From Trinickia terrae (GTDB lineage Bacteria > Pseudomonadota > Gammaproteobacteria > Burkholderiales > Burkholderiaceae): a stretch of 64,000 nucleotides of DNA. The notes beneath the pieces were generated by a model. That model saw nothing but the letters and a program-made list of their open reading frames with translations. It had not been told where the DNA came from and made no database searches. This document shows positions 27,234 to 35,381 of the stretch, piece after piece. The DNA lies in assembly GCF_005144415.1 (NCBI RefSeq), contig NZ_SWJE01000005.1, forward strand, positions 596,134 to 660,133, in the 5' to 3' direction. Each line of letters opens with the position of its first letter. Positions within the stretch are counted from its first letter, which is position 1. The position numbers and the translations under genes were made by a program.

Positions 27234-28433
27234 ATGAGCAAACAATTGCAAGACGCATATATCGTCGCCGCCAGCCGCACGCCGATCGGCAAGGCGCCGC
27301 GCGGCGCGTTCAAGAACACGCGCCCCGATGAACTGCTGGTCCACGCGATCAAGTCCGCCGTGGCGCAGGTGCCGGGGCTCGATACGAAGGTGATCGAAGA
27401 CGCAATCGTCGGCTGTGCGATTCCCGAAGCCGAGCAAGGCCTCAACGTCGCGCGCATCGGCGCGCTGCTCGCGGGCCTGCCGCAATCGGTCGGCGGCGTG
27501 ACCGTCAACCGCTTCTGCGCGTCGGGTGTGACCGCGCTCGCGATGGCCGCCGACCGCATTCGCGTCGGCGAGGCCGAGGCGATGATCGCGGGCGGCTGCG
27601 AATCGATGAGCATGGTGCCGATGATGGGCAACAAGCCGTCGATGTCGCCGCACATCTTCGATCGCAATGAGGACGTCGGCATTGCCTACGGCATGGGCCT
27701 GACGGCCGAGAAGGTCGCCGAGCGCTGGAAGGTGAGCCGCGAGGCGCAGGACCAGTTCTCGCTCGAATCGCACCGCAAGGCGATCGCCGCGCAGCAGTCG
27801 GGCGAGTTCAAGGACGAGATCGCGCCGTACACGCTCGCCGAGCGCTTCCCGGATCTCGCGACGGGCGAGGTCGCGGTGAAGACGCGCGAAATCCTGCTCG
27901 ACGAAGGTCCGCGCGCCGATACGTCGCTCGAAGGCCTCGCGAAATTGCGTGCGGTGTTCGCGGCGAAGGGCTCGGTCACGGCCGGCAACAGCTCGCAGAC
28001 CTCCGATGGCGCGGGCGCGCTGATCGTCGTGTCGGAAAAGATCCTCAAGCAGTTCAACCTGACCCCGCTCGCGCGCTTCGTGAGCTTCGCGGTGCGCGGC
28101 GTGCCGCCCGAGATCATGGGTATCGGTCCCAAGGAGGCGATTCCGGCCGCGCTCAAGGCCGCGGGCCTGAAGCAGGACGACCTCGACTGGATCGAGCTCA
28201 ACGAGGCGTTCGCGGCGCAGTCGCTCGCGGTGATCCAGGACCTCGGGCTCGACCCGGCCAAGGTCAATCCGCTCGGCGGCGCGATCGCGCTCGGCCACCC
28301 GCTCGGCGCGACGGGCGCGATCCGCGCGGCGACGGTCGTGCATGGCCTGCGCCGCCGCAACCTGAAGTACGGGATGGTGACGATGTGCGTCGGCACCGGC
28401 ATGGGCGCGGCGGGCATCATCGAGCGCTTGTAG
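27234..28433 (+). CDS. fadA: Acetyl-CoA C-acyltransferase (3-ketoacyl-CoA thiolase)
   Basis: 399-residue thiolase that releases acetyl-CoA in the last step of beta-oxidation. The nucleophile cysteine is residue 95 in VNRFCASGVTAL. The C-terminal catalytic blocks GGAIALGHPLGATGA (near 344) and CVGTGMGAAG (near 386) are present, and NEAFAAQ is near 323. TTAGGAG lies about seven bases before the ATG. It ends just before the giant inverted repeat, whose left arm starts 12 bases after the stop and may act as its terminator. Confidence 0.95.
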   Translation: MSKQLQDAYIVAASRTPIGKAPRGAFKNTRPDELLVHAIKSAVAQVPGLDTKVIEDAIVGCAIPEAEQGLNVARIGALLAGLPQSVGGVTVNRFCASGVTALAMAADRIRVGEAEAMIAGGCESMSMVPMMGNKPSMSPHIFDRNEDVGIAYGMGLTAEKVAERWKVSREAQDQFSLESHRKAIAAQQSGEFKDEIAPYTLAERFPDLATGEVAVKTREILLDEGPRADTSLEGLAKLRAVFAAKGSVTAGNSSQTSDGAGALIVVSEKILKQFNLTPLARFVSFAVRGVPPEIMGIGPKEAIPAALKAAGLKQDDLDWIELNEAFAAQSLAVIQDLGLDPAKVNPLGGAIALGHPLGATGAIRAATVVHGLRRRNLKYGMVTMCVGTGMGAAGIIERL

Positions 28434-28444
28434 TGGTTTTGCCT

Positions 28445-28594
28445 GCGGTGGTTCGCATCGCCGTTCGTGGGCATCCGCGATAGCGCCTCGTGGCGCGGGC
28501 GTTGCCCCTGTGCGGGGCGGCAGTCACTTTCTTTGCCGCCGCAAAGAAAGTAACCAAAGAAAGCGGGCTCACACCGCCAGTGCTTGACGTTTAC
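28445..28594 (+). repeat. Left arm of a perfect 150-bp inverted repeat
   Basis: Bases 28445-28594 are the exact reverse complement of 28971-29120. The arm itself contains short hairpins: CTTTCTTTGCCGCC with GGCGGC-like partners, and GCCCCTGTGCGGGGC at about 28504-28518. The motif family (CTTTCTTTG, GCACAGGGGCAACGC) resembles a dispersed repeat that I recall from Burkholderiales genomes. Confidence 0.9.
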
Positions 28595-28970
28595 CCACGG
28601 GCTCTCAACGTCCCCGTGTTTCGCACGGCTGTGTGTGCTGGCTGATGTGTGTTGCCAGCGCACCTGGGTTAATGCCTCACCTGCGTCAAGCACCCGTACA
28701 GCGGCGAAAGGAGCCGGACGTCTTGGCGCCCACGTGCGGCAAACAATGTGTAGGTTGCCGTACCGTAAGGGGCTGCGCCTCACAGTAGAGGCGCATCGCG
28801 AAGCGAAGGTGCCCCGAGCGCCGCGAATGCCTACACATAGTTTGTCTCATGGGGGAGTGCAGGCCTTGACGCAGGAGCATGAAGTGGGTGAGGCCTCCAA
28901 TCAGCGCGTTGGCAACGAACATGGATCAGCACGCTGCCGCGCGAAGCATGGGGACGTTGAGAGCCTGTGA
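28595..28970. repeat. Diverged inner part of the inverted repeat
   Basis: The inner arms still align in inverted orientation. 28596-28624 matches 28941-28969 with about four differences in 30 bases. GTTGCCAGCGCACCTGG (28651 on) matches the complement of 28896-28914. CCTGCGTCAAG (28680-28690) pairs with CTTGACGCAGG (28865-28875). The symmetry centre is near 28780, so the element consists of two roughly 330-bp copies facing each other, with older or faster divergence towards the centre. Confidence 0.7.
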
Positions 28971-29120
28971 GTAAACGTCAAGCACTGGCGGTGTGAGCCC
29001 GCTTTCTTTGGTTACTTTCTTTGCGGCGGCAAAGAAAGTGACTGCCGCCCCGCACAGGGGCAACGCCCGCGCCACGAGGCGCTATCGCGGATGCCCACGA
29101 ACGGCGATGCGAACCACCGC
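28971..29120 (-). repeat. Right arm of the perfect 150-bp inverted repeat
   Basis: Exact reverse complement of 28445-28594. It ends 52 bases before the enoyl-CoA hydratase ATG. A transcript crossing the region could fold into a very stable hairpin. Confidence 0.9.
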
Positions 29121-29172
29121 TTCGCGGACGCCCGCTACACCGCGAAACAAGCTTCGAAGGAGAAGACACGCA

Positions 29173-29937
29173 ATGGACATCTTGATCGAACACACCGAAG
29201 GCGTCATGGCGATTGCCTTCAACCGGCCGGACAAGAAGAACGCGATCACCGCCGCGATGTACCAGACGATGGCGGACGCGCTCGCCGCCGCGCAGGACGA
29301 TCACCAGGTGCGCGCGGTTCTGATCCGCGGCAGCGTGGGCATCTTCAGCGCGGGCAACGATCTGGAGGACTTCATGAAGGCGCCGCCGAAGGGCGAGGAC
29401 GCGCCAGTGTTCCAGTTCCTGCGCCGCATCAGCGGCTTCGGCAAGCCCGTGGTCGCCTCGGTGGCGGGCGCGGCGATCGGCATCGGCACGACGCTGCTCT
29501 TGCATTGCGACCTCGTCTACGCAGCCGAAACGGCGACCTTCTCACTGCCGTTCGCGCAACTCGGGCTGTGCCCGGAAGCGGCGTCGAGCCTCTTGCTGCC
29601 GCGCATCGCGGGCTACCAGCTGGCCGCGGAAAAGCTGCTGCTCGGTGAAGCGTTCGATGCGAAGGAGGCGCAGCGCATGGGGATCGTCAACCGCGTGCTG
29701 AGCGCGGCGGAAGTCGATGCCTTCGCCCTCGCGCAGGCGGCGAAGCTCGCCGCGCTGCCCGCATCGTCGCTGCGCGTGACGAAGTCGCTGATGAAGCATG
29801 CGCACGAACGCGAGATCGCCGTGCAGATGACCGATGAGGCCGTGCACTTCGGCAAGATGCTGCTCGCGCCGGAAGCGCGCGAGGCGTTCAAGGCGTTCTT
29901 CGAAAAGCGCAAGCCGGACTTCAAGCAGTTCGACTGA
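29173..29937 (+). CDS. Enoyl-CoA hydratase/isomerase family protein
   Basis: 254-residue crotonase-fold enzyme. Seen: FNRPDKKNAIT near residue 15; the first oxyanion segment FSAGNDLEDF near 58; the second, VAGAAIGIGTTLLLHCD, near 97; and the SLPFAQLGLCPEAASS region near 122. The glutamates of classical hydratases are not clearly both present, so isomerase activity is possible. The start at 29173 is preceded by GAAGGAGAAG. An in-frame extension runs into the inverted repeat and is rejected. It belongs functionally with the three upstream beta-oxidation genes. Confidence 0.9.
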   Translation: MDILIEHTEGVMAIAFNRPDKKNAITAAMYQTMADALAAAQDDHQVRAVLIRGSVGIFSAGNDLEDFMKAPPKGEDAPVFQFLRRISGFGKPVVASVAGAAIGIGTTLLLHCDLVYAAETATFSLPFAQLGLCPEAASSLLLPRIAGYQLAAEKLLLGEAFDAKEAQRMGIVNRVLSAAEVDAFALAQAAKLAALPASSLRVTKSLMKHAHEREIAVQMTDEAVHFGKMLLAPEAREAFKAFFEKRKPDFKQFD

Positions 29938-29961
29938 AGCCCGTAGGGCAGGCGCCCAAGG

Positions 29962-30789
29962 TCACTGGGTGTCGTAATCGACGTAACTGGTCTCGCGGCA
30001 GAAACTCACGAGGCGCACACCCGCCTGCCGCGCGATCGCGATCGCCAGCGACGACGGCGCCGAGATCGTCGCCACCATCGGAATGTTCACGCGCGCCGCC
30101 TTGCGCACCAGCTCGTAGCTCGCGCGGCTCGACAGGAACACGAAGCCGTCGGTAGTGTCGGTGCGGTCGAGCACGAGCTGGCCGATGAGCTTGTCGAGCG
30201 CGTTGTGGCGTCCGACGTCCTCGAACGCGTGCCGGATCGCACCTTGCGCGTCGCACCAGGCGGCCGCGTGCAGGCCGCCCGTCAGCCGCGTGAGCGCCTG
30301 GCGGGCGGGCAGCTCGCGGGCGGCCCGCGCGATGGCATCCGGCGCGAGGCGCGCAAGGAAGCCGGTATCGGGCACGCGCTCCGGCGTGAGATCGAGCAAG
30401 TCGATGCTCTCGATGCCGCACACGCCGCAGCCGGTGCGTCCGGCGAGCGCGCGGCGCTTGTCTTTCAGCGCGGCGAACGCCTGCTGCACGACGGTCAGTT
30501 GCACTTCCGCATGCGGGATCTCGCCCGGATGCTGCGTGACCTCGATGTCCTTGATGTCGCTGCCGCGCTCGACGATCCCCTCCGAGACTGCAAACCCGAC
30601 CGCGAACGCTTCGAGATCGCGCGGCGTCGCCATCATGACGGCGTGGGAAATGCCGTTGAAGACGAGCGCGACGGGCCACTCCTGGCCGATCTGGTCGGTG
30701 ACGGATTCGATCTTGCCGGCCCGGTGCCGGCGCACGTTTTGCTCGACGACGCCGGGTTGCTCGGCGGATTCCAATGGGTCCAAGTTCAC
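29962..30789 (-). CDS. fdhD: Formate dehydrogenase accessory sulfurtransferase FdhD
   Basis: 275-residue protein that transfers sulfur from IscS to the molybdenum cofactor of formate dehydrogenase. The catalytic pair is the CGVC motif (about residues 121-124 in TGCGVCGIE), followed by the family blocks DVGRHNALDK and SSRASYELV. The first codon is GTG, but the purine-rich AGGAG abuts it. A TTG two codons later would have better spacing, so the exact start is uncertain. No formate dehydrogenase subunit gene lies in the window. Confidence 0.92.
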   Translation of the reverse strand: MNLDPLESAEQPGVVEQNVRRHRAGKIESVTDQIGQEWPVALVFNGISHAVMMATPRDLEAFAVGFAVSEGIVERGSDIKDIEVTQHPGEIPHAEVQLTVVQQAFAALKDKRRALAGRTGCGVCGIESIDLLDLTPERVPDTGFLARLAPDAIARAARELPARQALTRLTGGLHAAAWCDAQGAIRHAFEDVGRHNALDKLIGQLVLDRTDTTDGFVFLSSRASYELVRKAARVNIPMVATISAPSSLAIAIARQAGVRLVSFCRETSYVDYDTQ

Positions 30790-30893
30790 TCCTCGCGGCG
30801 CGGCGTCCAGCCGCCGGCTGGCTTCGCCCGTTGCGTGTCCGATAAGGTTCTAAAATACCCCAAGCAGGCAACGCGCGCCGCGTGCCGTCTATG

Positions 30894-30971
30894 AGCGCCC
30901 CCAAACCTGTCGCTACGCGTCAGGCCCCCCGAGGGGGGCAAGAAGACTTGGGGCGGCCCGGCGTCTTCTTG
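30894..30971 (+). repeat. Dispersed palindromic repeat, copy 1 (fdhD / nitrate-reductase-associated gene)
   Basis: A 78-bp unit made of three successive hairpins: CCTG...CAGG with an inner CGC/GCG stem, GCCCCCC/GGGGGGC, and CAAGAAGAC/GTCTTCTTG enclosing TTGGGGCGGCCCGGC. It aligns over its full length with the reverse complement of 39361-39439. It ends 14 bases before the downstream ATG. Confidence 0.8.
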
Positions 30972-30985
30972 AAGGAAAAATCGCC

Positions 30986-31462
30986 ATGGGACTGCATGAC
31001 AAGCCACTGCTCTTCGATTTCGAAGTGATTTCCTCCGAAAATCTCACCTTCATGCCGATGTCGGTGCGCTTCAATCTCGACCGCTTCGGCCTGCGCATTT
31101 CGCTCGCGCAATGGCAGATGCTGCCGCTCGAGGACCGCGCGCTGCTCGCGCGTTTCCCAGTCGAAGAGGATGCGGCGATCGAGCCGAACTTCGATCACGC
31201 GCTCTTCGAAATGATGCGCACCCATGCCAACGTCGAGCCCGACTGGTTTTCGCCCGACGGCGAGCCGGCCTGGCGCAATACCCAGGTCGTGCCGGAAGGC
31301 GTGATCCATCAGAGCGGCATCGCCAGTCTGAGCGCGCCGACGCCGGAAAAATGGGCGCAGCTCGATCCGTTCAAGCGGTACGTGCTGACGAAGCTGTCGA
31401 GGAAGCCCGGGGGCAACCACGATTTCATTCCCGCGATGAAGGAGTTCGGGCTCGCGCCGTAG
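30986..31462 (+). CDS. Nitrate reductase associated protein
   Basis: 158 residues resembling the small family annotated as nitrate reductase associated protein, found near narB/nirA-type genes in some bacteria. Conserved features as I recall them: FDFE near the start, RFNLDRFGLRISLAQWQML near residues 28-46, and a C-terminal KRYVLTKLSRK near 133. The function is unknown. No nitrate reductase is present in the window, and the divergent neighbour is the molybdoenzyme factor fdhD, which gives a loose link to molybdenum enzymes. The leader contains repeat copy 1. GAAGGAAAAA precedes the ATG by about six bases. Confidence 0.75.
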   Translation: MGLHDKPLLFDFEVISSENLTFMPMSVRFNLDRFGLRISLAQWQMLPLEDRALLARFPVEEDAAIEPNFDHALFEMMRTHANVEPDWFSPDGEPAWRNTQVVPEGVIHQSGIASLSAPTPEKWAQLDPFKRYVLTKLSRKPGGNHDFIPAMKEFGLAP

Positions 31463-31490
31463 CGCCTGCCTTTCGCGCATCGCCCTTCCA

Positions 31491-31534
31491 GCCGCGCGTG
31501 AGCCGTTCACTCGGTCACACGCGGCGAATTTTTA
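31491..31534 (+). terminator. Terminator after the nitrate-reductase-associated gene
   Basis: GCCGCGCGTGA (31491-31501) pairs with TCACACGCGGC (31515-31525) with a single mismatch, followed by GAATTTTTA. Good form for an intrinsic terminator. Confidence 0.7.
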
Positions 31535-31695
31535 TCCGACTTTCTCTTTTCAGCACCCTTCAATCTTTGCCGGACTCTGCCGATATCCATGAGTTGGCGC
31601 GCAAAGAGCCCGTATTCGTCCGATGAAATGCGAGTGCGGGCAAGCCCAGAACGATAGCCGCGCCTGCCTCCCAGAACGAACGGCGTTCGTAATTC

Positions 31696-34600
31696 ATGAC
31701 CTTTTCCTTCTCGAAGCGGCTGCTGATCAATTTGGCAGTCGTCGCCGCGGCAGTCGGCGCGAATGCGTTTGTCGCTTACACGCAGATCCGCAGTCAGCGC
31801 GCGGCCGACGAGCGCACGATGCGCTCGATGAGCGTCAAGCACGATCTCGAGGCCTATCGCGCGACGCTCGGCGAAGGGCTCGTGGCGCTCGGCAACTTCG
31901 AATCGTCGGGCGTGCTGGTGCCCGACGGCTGGCGCGACAGCGCGCGCACCGCACGCCTCACGGAGCTTGCGGCGTCGCTGCGGTCCCAGCTGGCGGGCGA
32001 TGCCGACACCCGCCAGCCGCTCGATTGGCTGCTTGCGAGCGGGCAGAGCTTCGAGCGCGACGCGCAGGCGGTGCTCGCCGATGCCGCGACGCTGCCGGAG
32101 GCGGCCGCGCGCGCCTGGGCGGCGTCCGCCTACACACGGCTCGGCTCGGAGCTCAACAGTGTCGATACCGCGCTCGCCTTGCTGCGCCAGCGCGAGGACG
32201 AAGCGCTCGATGCGTCGCTCGCCGATTCCGCGCGCTCCACACGGCGCGCGACCTGGGTGCTGATCTTCACGATGATCGTGGGCAGCGGCCTCCTGATCTA
32301 CACCTTCGGCATGCGCGAGAGCGCGGCGCGCGCCAAGATCCGCGTCGCGCGCGCGATGCGCCGCAGCGACGAGCGGTTTCGCGAGCTGTTCGACGCGCAT
32401 CCGGTGCCGATGTGGATCTACGACCGCGAGACATTGCGCTTTCTCGCGATCAACGCGGCGGCGGTCAGGCATTACGGCTATAGCGAAGAAGACTTCCTGG
32501 CGATGACGATCCGCGACATCCGTCCGGCCGACGAGCTCCCGCGCCTCGAATCCTATCTGGCGCGCAGCCACGCGTCGCCGCAGCGCGGCCGCGTGAGCGC
32601 GGGCGTGTGGCGGCACGTGCGCCGCGACGGGACGCTCCTCGCCGCCGACATTTCGCGCCACGCGCTCACCTTCGTGGGGCGGCCGGCGATGTTCGTCCTC
32701 GCCGACGACGTGACCGACCAGATCAACGCCGAAGCGGAGGCGCAGCGCTCGACGCAGATGCTCGAGACGGTGATCGACAACATCCCGCAGCGCATTTCGT
32801 GGAAGGACCGCGAGCTGCGCTACCTGGGCTGCAACATGACGTTCGCGCGCGACGCCGGGCTCGTGTACACCGAGCAGTTGATCGGCAAGAGCGACTTCGA
32901 CTTGCCGTGGAAGGCGCTGGCCGGCGCGCTCTCCCGCGCCGACGAGGAGGTGATCGAGACCGGCGTGCCGAAGATGAACCTGGAGTTCGAGCTGTTGATC
33001 GACGGCGCGCATCGCGCGGCGGTGATGAGCAAGATCCCGCTCACCAACGCCGACGGCGAGGTGATGGGCGTGCTCAGCTCGTACACCGACGTCACCGACC
33101 GCAAGCGCTCCGATCTCGCGCTGCGTCTGCAGAGCCGCGCGCTCGACGCGAGCGTCAACGCCATCCTGATCACCGGCCCGTCCGAGCGCGGCCACCTGAT
33201 CGAATACGTGAACCCGGCGTTCAAGCGCATCACGGGCTACGACCCGGCGGACGTGATCGGCCAGGACTGCCGCTTCCTGCAGCGCGACGACCGCGACCAG
33301 GAAGGCCTCATCGCGATCCGCGAAGGCCTCGCGGCGAACCGCGAGGTGAGCGCCGTGCTGCGCAACTACCGCAAGGACGGCGCGCTGTTCTGGAATCAGC
33401 TCTTCATCGCTCCGGTGCCGAACGCCGACGGCGAGACGACGCACCACATCGGCGTGATCAACGAGGTGACCGACCTGATCCGCTACCAGGAGCAGCTCGA
33501 ATACCAGGCGAACTACGATGGCCTGACGCGCCTGCCGAACCGCAACCTGCTGCGCGAGCGGCTGCAGCAGGCGCTCTCGACGGCGCAGCGGCGCGACAAG
33601 CGCGTGGCCGTGGTGTTCATCGATCTCGACGGCTTCAAGAACGTCAACGACAGCCTGGGCCACAGCGTCGGCGACCGGCTGCTGGCGGTGGTGGCCGAGC
33701 GCCTCGCGAGGAGCGCGCGGGCGAGCGACACCGTCGCGCGCCACGGCGGCGACGAGTTCGTGACGGTGCTGACCGACGTCAACGACGAGCAATCGCTGAT
33801 CGCCTGGATGGAGCGCGTGCGCGCGGCGATCTCCGAGCCGGTGCCGCTCGACGGCACCGAGCTCTACGTCGGCTGCAGCATGGGCGCGAGCCTCTTCCCG
33901 CAGGACGGCGAGGACGCCGAGACGCTGATGAAGAAGGCCGACCTCGCCATGTATCGCGCGAAGGATATGGGCCGCAACACGTTCCAGTTCTATCAGCCGG
34001 AGATGAACACGAGCGTCGGCGCGCGCCTGAGCCTCGAGCGGCGCTTGCGGCGCGCCCTGCGCGACGATGAGTTCCTGCTCCACTACCAGCCGCAGGTCGA
34101 CATCGCGACGGGCAGAATCGTGGGCATGGAGGCGCTCGTGCGCTGGCTCGACCCCGAGGCGGGGCTCGTCCCGCCTTCCGCCTTCATTCCGGTCGCGGAG
34201 GAGAGCGGCCTGATCGGGCCGTTGTCGGAATGGGTGCTGCGCGAGGCCTGCCGGCAGAACAAGGCGTGGCAGGATGCCGGGCTGCCCCCGGCGCGCGTGT
34301 CGGTGAACCTGTCGGCGCGGCAGTTCCAGCAGCGCGACATCGCCAAGCTCGTGATGTCGGTGCTCGAGGAGACGGGCCTCGCGCCCGAGTATCTCGAACT
34401 CGAGCTGACCGAGAGCACGATCATGCGCAACGCCGAGGAGGCCGTCGTGATGCTCAACGAGCTGCACGCGCTCGGCATCAGCATCGCGATCGACGACTTC
34501 GGCACCGGCTACTCGAGCCTCGGCTATCTGAAGCGCTTCCCGGTCGACCGGCTGAAGATCGACCGCTCGTTCGTGTCGGACATCGGCGCATCGGACGACG

Positions 34601-34812
34601 ACGAGACGATCACCTCGGCCATCATCGCGCTTGCGCATTCACTGGAGCTGCAGGTGATCGCGGAAGGCGTCGAGACCTCGTTGCAGCTCGATTTCCTCCG
34701 GGAGCGCTCGTGCCACGAGATGCAGGGCTTCTTCTTCGCGAAGCCGCTGCCGCGCGACGCGATTCCGGGCTTGCTGCGGCAAGGGATGGCGCTGGCCGAG
34801 CCAATGGCCTGA
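31696..34812 (+). CDS. Membrane PAS/LOV-like/GGDEF/EAL cyclic-di-GMP protein
   Basis: 1038 residues. Transmembrane helices at about 8-30 and 190-212 flank a periplasmic sensor region. Three PAS modules follow (about 225-345, 350-465, 475-600), then GGDEF (about 615-775) and EAL (about 790-1030). The cyclase motif GGDEF is intact at 684-688, with an inhibitory-site RxxD (RASD) five residues upstream. EAL is intact at 812-814 with DDFGTGYSSL later, so both synthesis and breakdown of c-di-GMP are possible. The third PAS carries GQDCRFLQ with cysteine 525, asparagines 557 and 567, and isoleucine 588 where LOV domains have glutamine. This makes a flavin-binding light or redox input plausible. It is monocistronic, with a terminator on its 5' side and a hairpin on its 3' side. 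Confidence 0.93.
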   Translation: MTFSFSKRLLINLAVVAAAVGANAFVAYTQIRSQRAADERTMRSMSVKHDLEAYRATLGEGLVALGNFESSGVLVPDGWRDSARTARLTELAASLRSQLAGDADTRQPLDWLLASGQSFERDAQAVLADAATLPEAAARAWAASAYTRLGSELNSVDTALALLRQREDEALDASLADSARSTRRATWVLIFTMIVGSGLLIYTFGMRESAARAKIRVARAMRRSDERFRELFDAHPVPMWIYDRETLRFLAINAAAVRHYGYSEEDFLAMTIRDIRPADELPRLESYLARSHASPQRGRVSAGVWRHVRRDGTLLAADISRHALTFVGRPAMFVLADDVTDQINAEAEAQRSTQMLETVIDNIPQRISWKDRELRYLGCNMTFARDAGLVYTEQLIGKSDFDLPWKALAGALSRADEEVIETGVPKMNLEFELLIDGAHRAAVMSKIPLTNADGEVMGVLSSYTDVTDRKRSDLALRLQSRALDASVNAILITGPSERGHLIEYVNPAFKRITGYDPADVIGQDCRFLQRDDRDQEGLIAIREGLAANREVSAVLRNYRKDGALFWNQLFIAPVPNADGETTHHIGVINEVTDLIRYQEQLEYQANYDGLTRLPNRNLLRERLQQALSTAQRRDKRVAVVFIDLDGFKNVNDSLGHSVGDRLLAVVAERLARSARASDTVARHGGDEFVTVLTDVNDEQSLIAWMERVRAAISEPVPLDGTELYVGCSMGASLFPQDGEDAETLMKKADLAMYRAKDMGRNTFQFYQPEMNTSVGARLSLERRLRRALRDDEFLLHYQPQVDIATGRIVGMEALVRWLDPEAGLVPPSAFIPVAEESGLIGPLSEWVLREACRQNKAWQDAGLPPARVSVNLSARQFQQRDIAKLVMSVLEETGLAPEYLELELTESTIMRNAEEAVVMLNELHALGISIAIDDFGTGYSSLGYLKRFPVDRLKIDRSFVSDIGASDDDETITSAIIALAHSLELQVIAEGVETSLQLDFLRERSCHEMQGFFFAKPLPRDAIPGLLRQGMALAEPMA

Positions 34813-34848
34813 GGCGGCAGGAAAGTGAGGACGAAGGGAGCGGGCGAA

Positions 34849-34880
34849 GGCGGCGCGCAGCGCCTACGGGGCGCGCCGCC
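34849..34880. terminator. Bidirectional hairpin between convergent genes
   Basis: GGCGGCGCGC (34849-34858) pairs with GCGCGCCGCC (34871-34880) between the c-di-GMP gene and the convergent thioesterase gene. There is no T-run on the plus side, so it may act with other factors. Confidence 0.4.
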
Positions 34881-34894
34881 TGGAAAACGCAGGC

Positions 34895-35290
34895 TCAGGC
34901 GAAATCGGGCAGCTTGCGCGGACGGCGGTCGAGGTCGGTCGCGACGTAGGTGAGCTCGGCTTCGGTGACCTTCACGGTCTCGTCGGCGAGGCTCATGCGC
35001 TGCGCGAACACCTCGACCGACACCGTCACTGACGTATTGCCCGTCTTCACGATCTCGGCGTAGAAGCTCAGCAGGTCGCCGACGAACACCGGCTGCTTGA
35101 AGACGAACGAGTTGACCGCGACGGTTGCGACGCGGCCGTTGGCGCGCCGGCTCGCCGGAATCGAGCCGGCGATGTCGACTTGCGCCATGATCCAGCCGCC
35201 GAACACATCGCCATGGACGTTCGCGTCCGAAGGCTGCGGCACGACGCGCAGCGCGCACGGTTTTTGCGGAAGCACGGGGGTGGAGGTCAT
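34895..35290 (-). CDS. Acyl-CoA thioesterase (YciA-type hotdog protein)
   Basis: 131-residue single hotdog domain. Family features: DANVHGDVFGGWIMAQVDIAG (about residues 22-42), with the catalytic aspartate region and the central helix, and AVNSFVFKQPVFVGDLL near 57-73. It hydrolyses acyl-CoAs, typically short to medium chains. I start at MTSTPVLPQK; longer in-frame sequence upstream has no family similarity and overlaps the promoter region of the divergent ABC exporter gene. Confidence 0.9.
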   Translation of the reverse strand: MTSTPVLPQKPCALRVVPQPSDANVHGDVFGGWIMAQVDIAGSIPASRRANGRVATVAVNSFVFKQPVFVGDLLSFYAEIVKTGNTSVTVSVEVFAQRMSLADETVKVTEAELTYVATDLDRRPRKLPDFA

Positions 35291-35381
35291 CTTGGTATCC
35301 GTAAATAAAAAGCCGCGGAAAGCGGCGCCAGTCGGCTTCTGAGACAATACGTAGCAGAGCGTGGAAATTGTACGGGAAACC

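Larger units (their letters stand above)
28434..29172. other. 739-bp non-coding gap filled by two inverted copies of a repeat element
   Basis: No credible gene lies here. Almost the whole interval is an inverted repeat: perfect arms at the outside and diverged but alignable arms inside. The few open frames, including one of 128 codons, run across the repeat and lack any protein-family features or a good ribosome-binding site. The last 50 bases provide the leader of the enoyl-CoA hydratase gene. Confidence 0.8.

Noticed and set aside
28584-28970. Open frame of 128 codons between the arms of the large inverted repeat
   Set aside because: Lies wholly in repeat sequence, lacks a good ribosome-binding site and any domain, and its length is explained by GC-rich composition.
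28445-29120. Possible insertion sequence or CRISPR-like array
   Set aside because: No transposase frame, no short terminal repeats with target duplications, and no regularly spaced direct repeats; it is a two-copy inverted repeat.
31507-34638. A 1043-codon minus-strand frame opposite the GGDEF-EAL gene
   Set aside because: Antisense shadow with no family motifs and biased Arg/Val/His composition; the plus-strand gene has intact PAS, GGDEF and EAL motifs.
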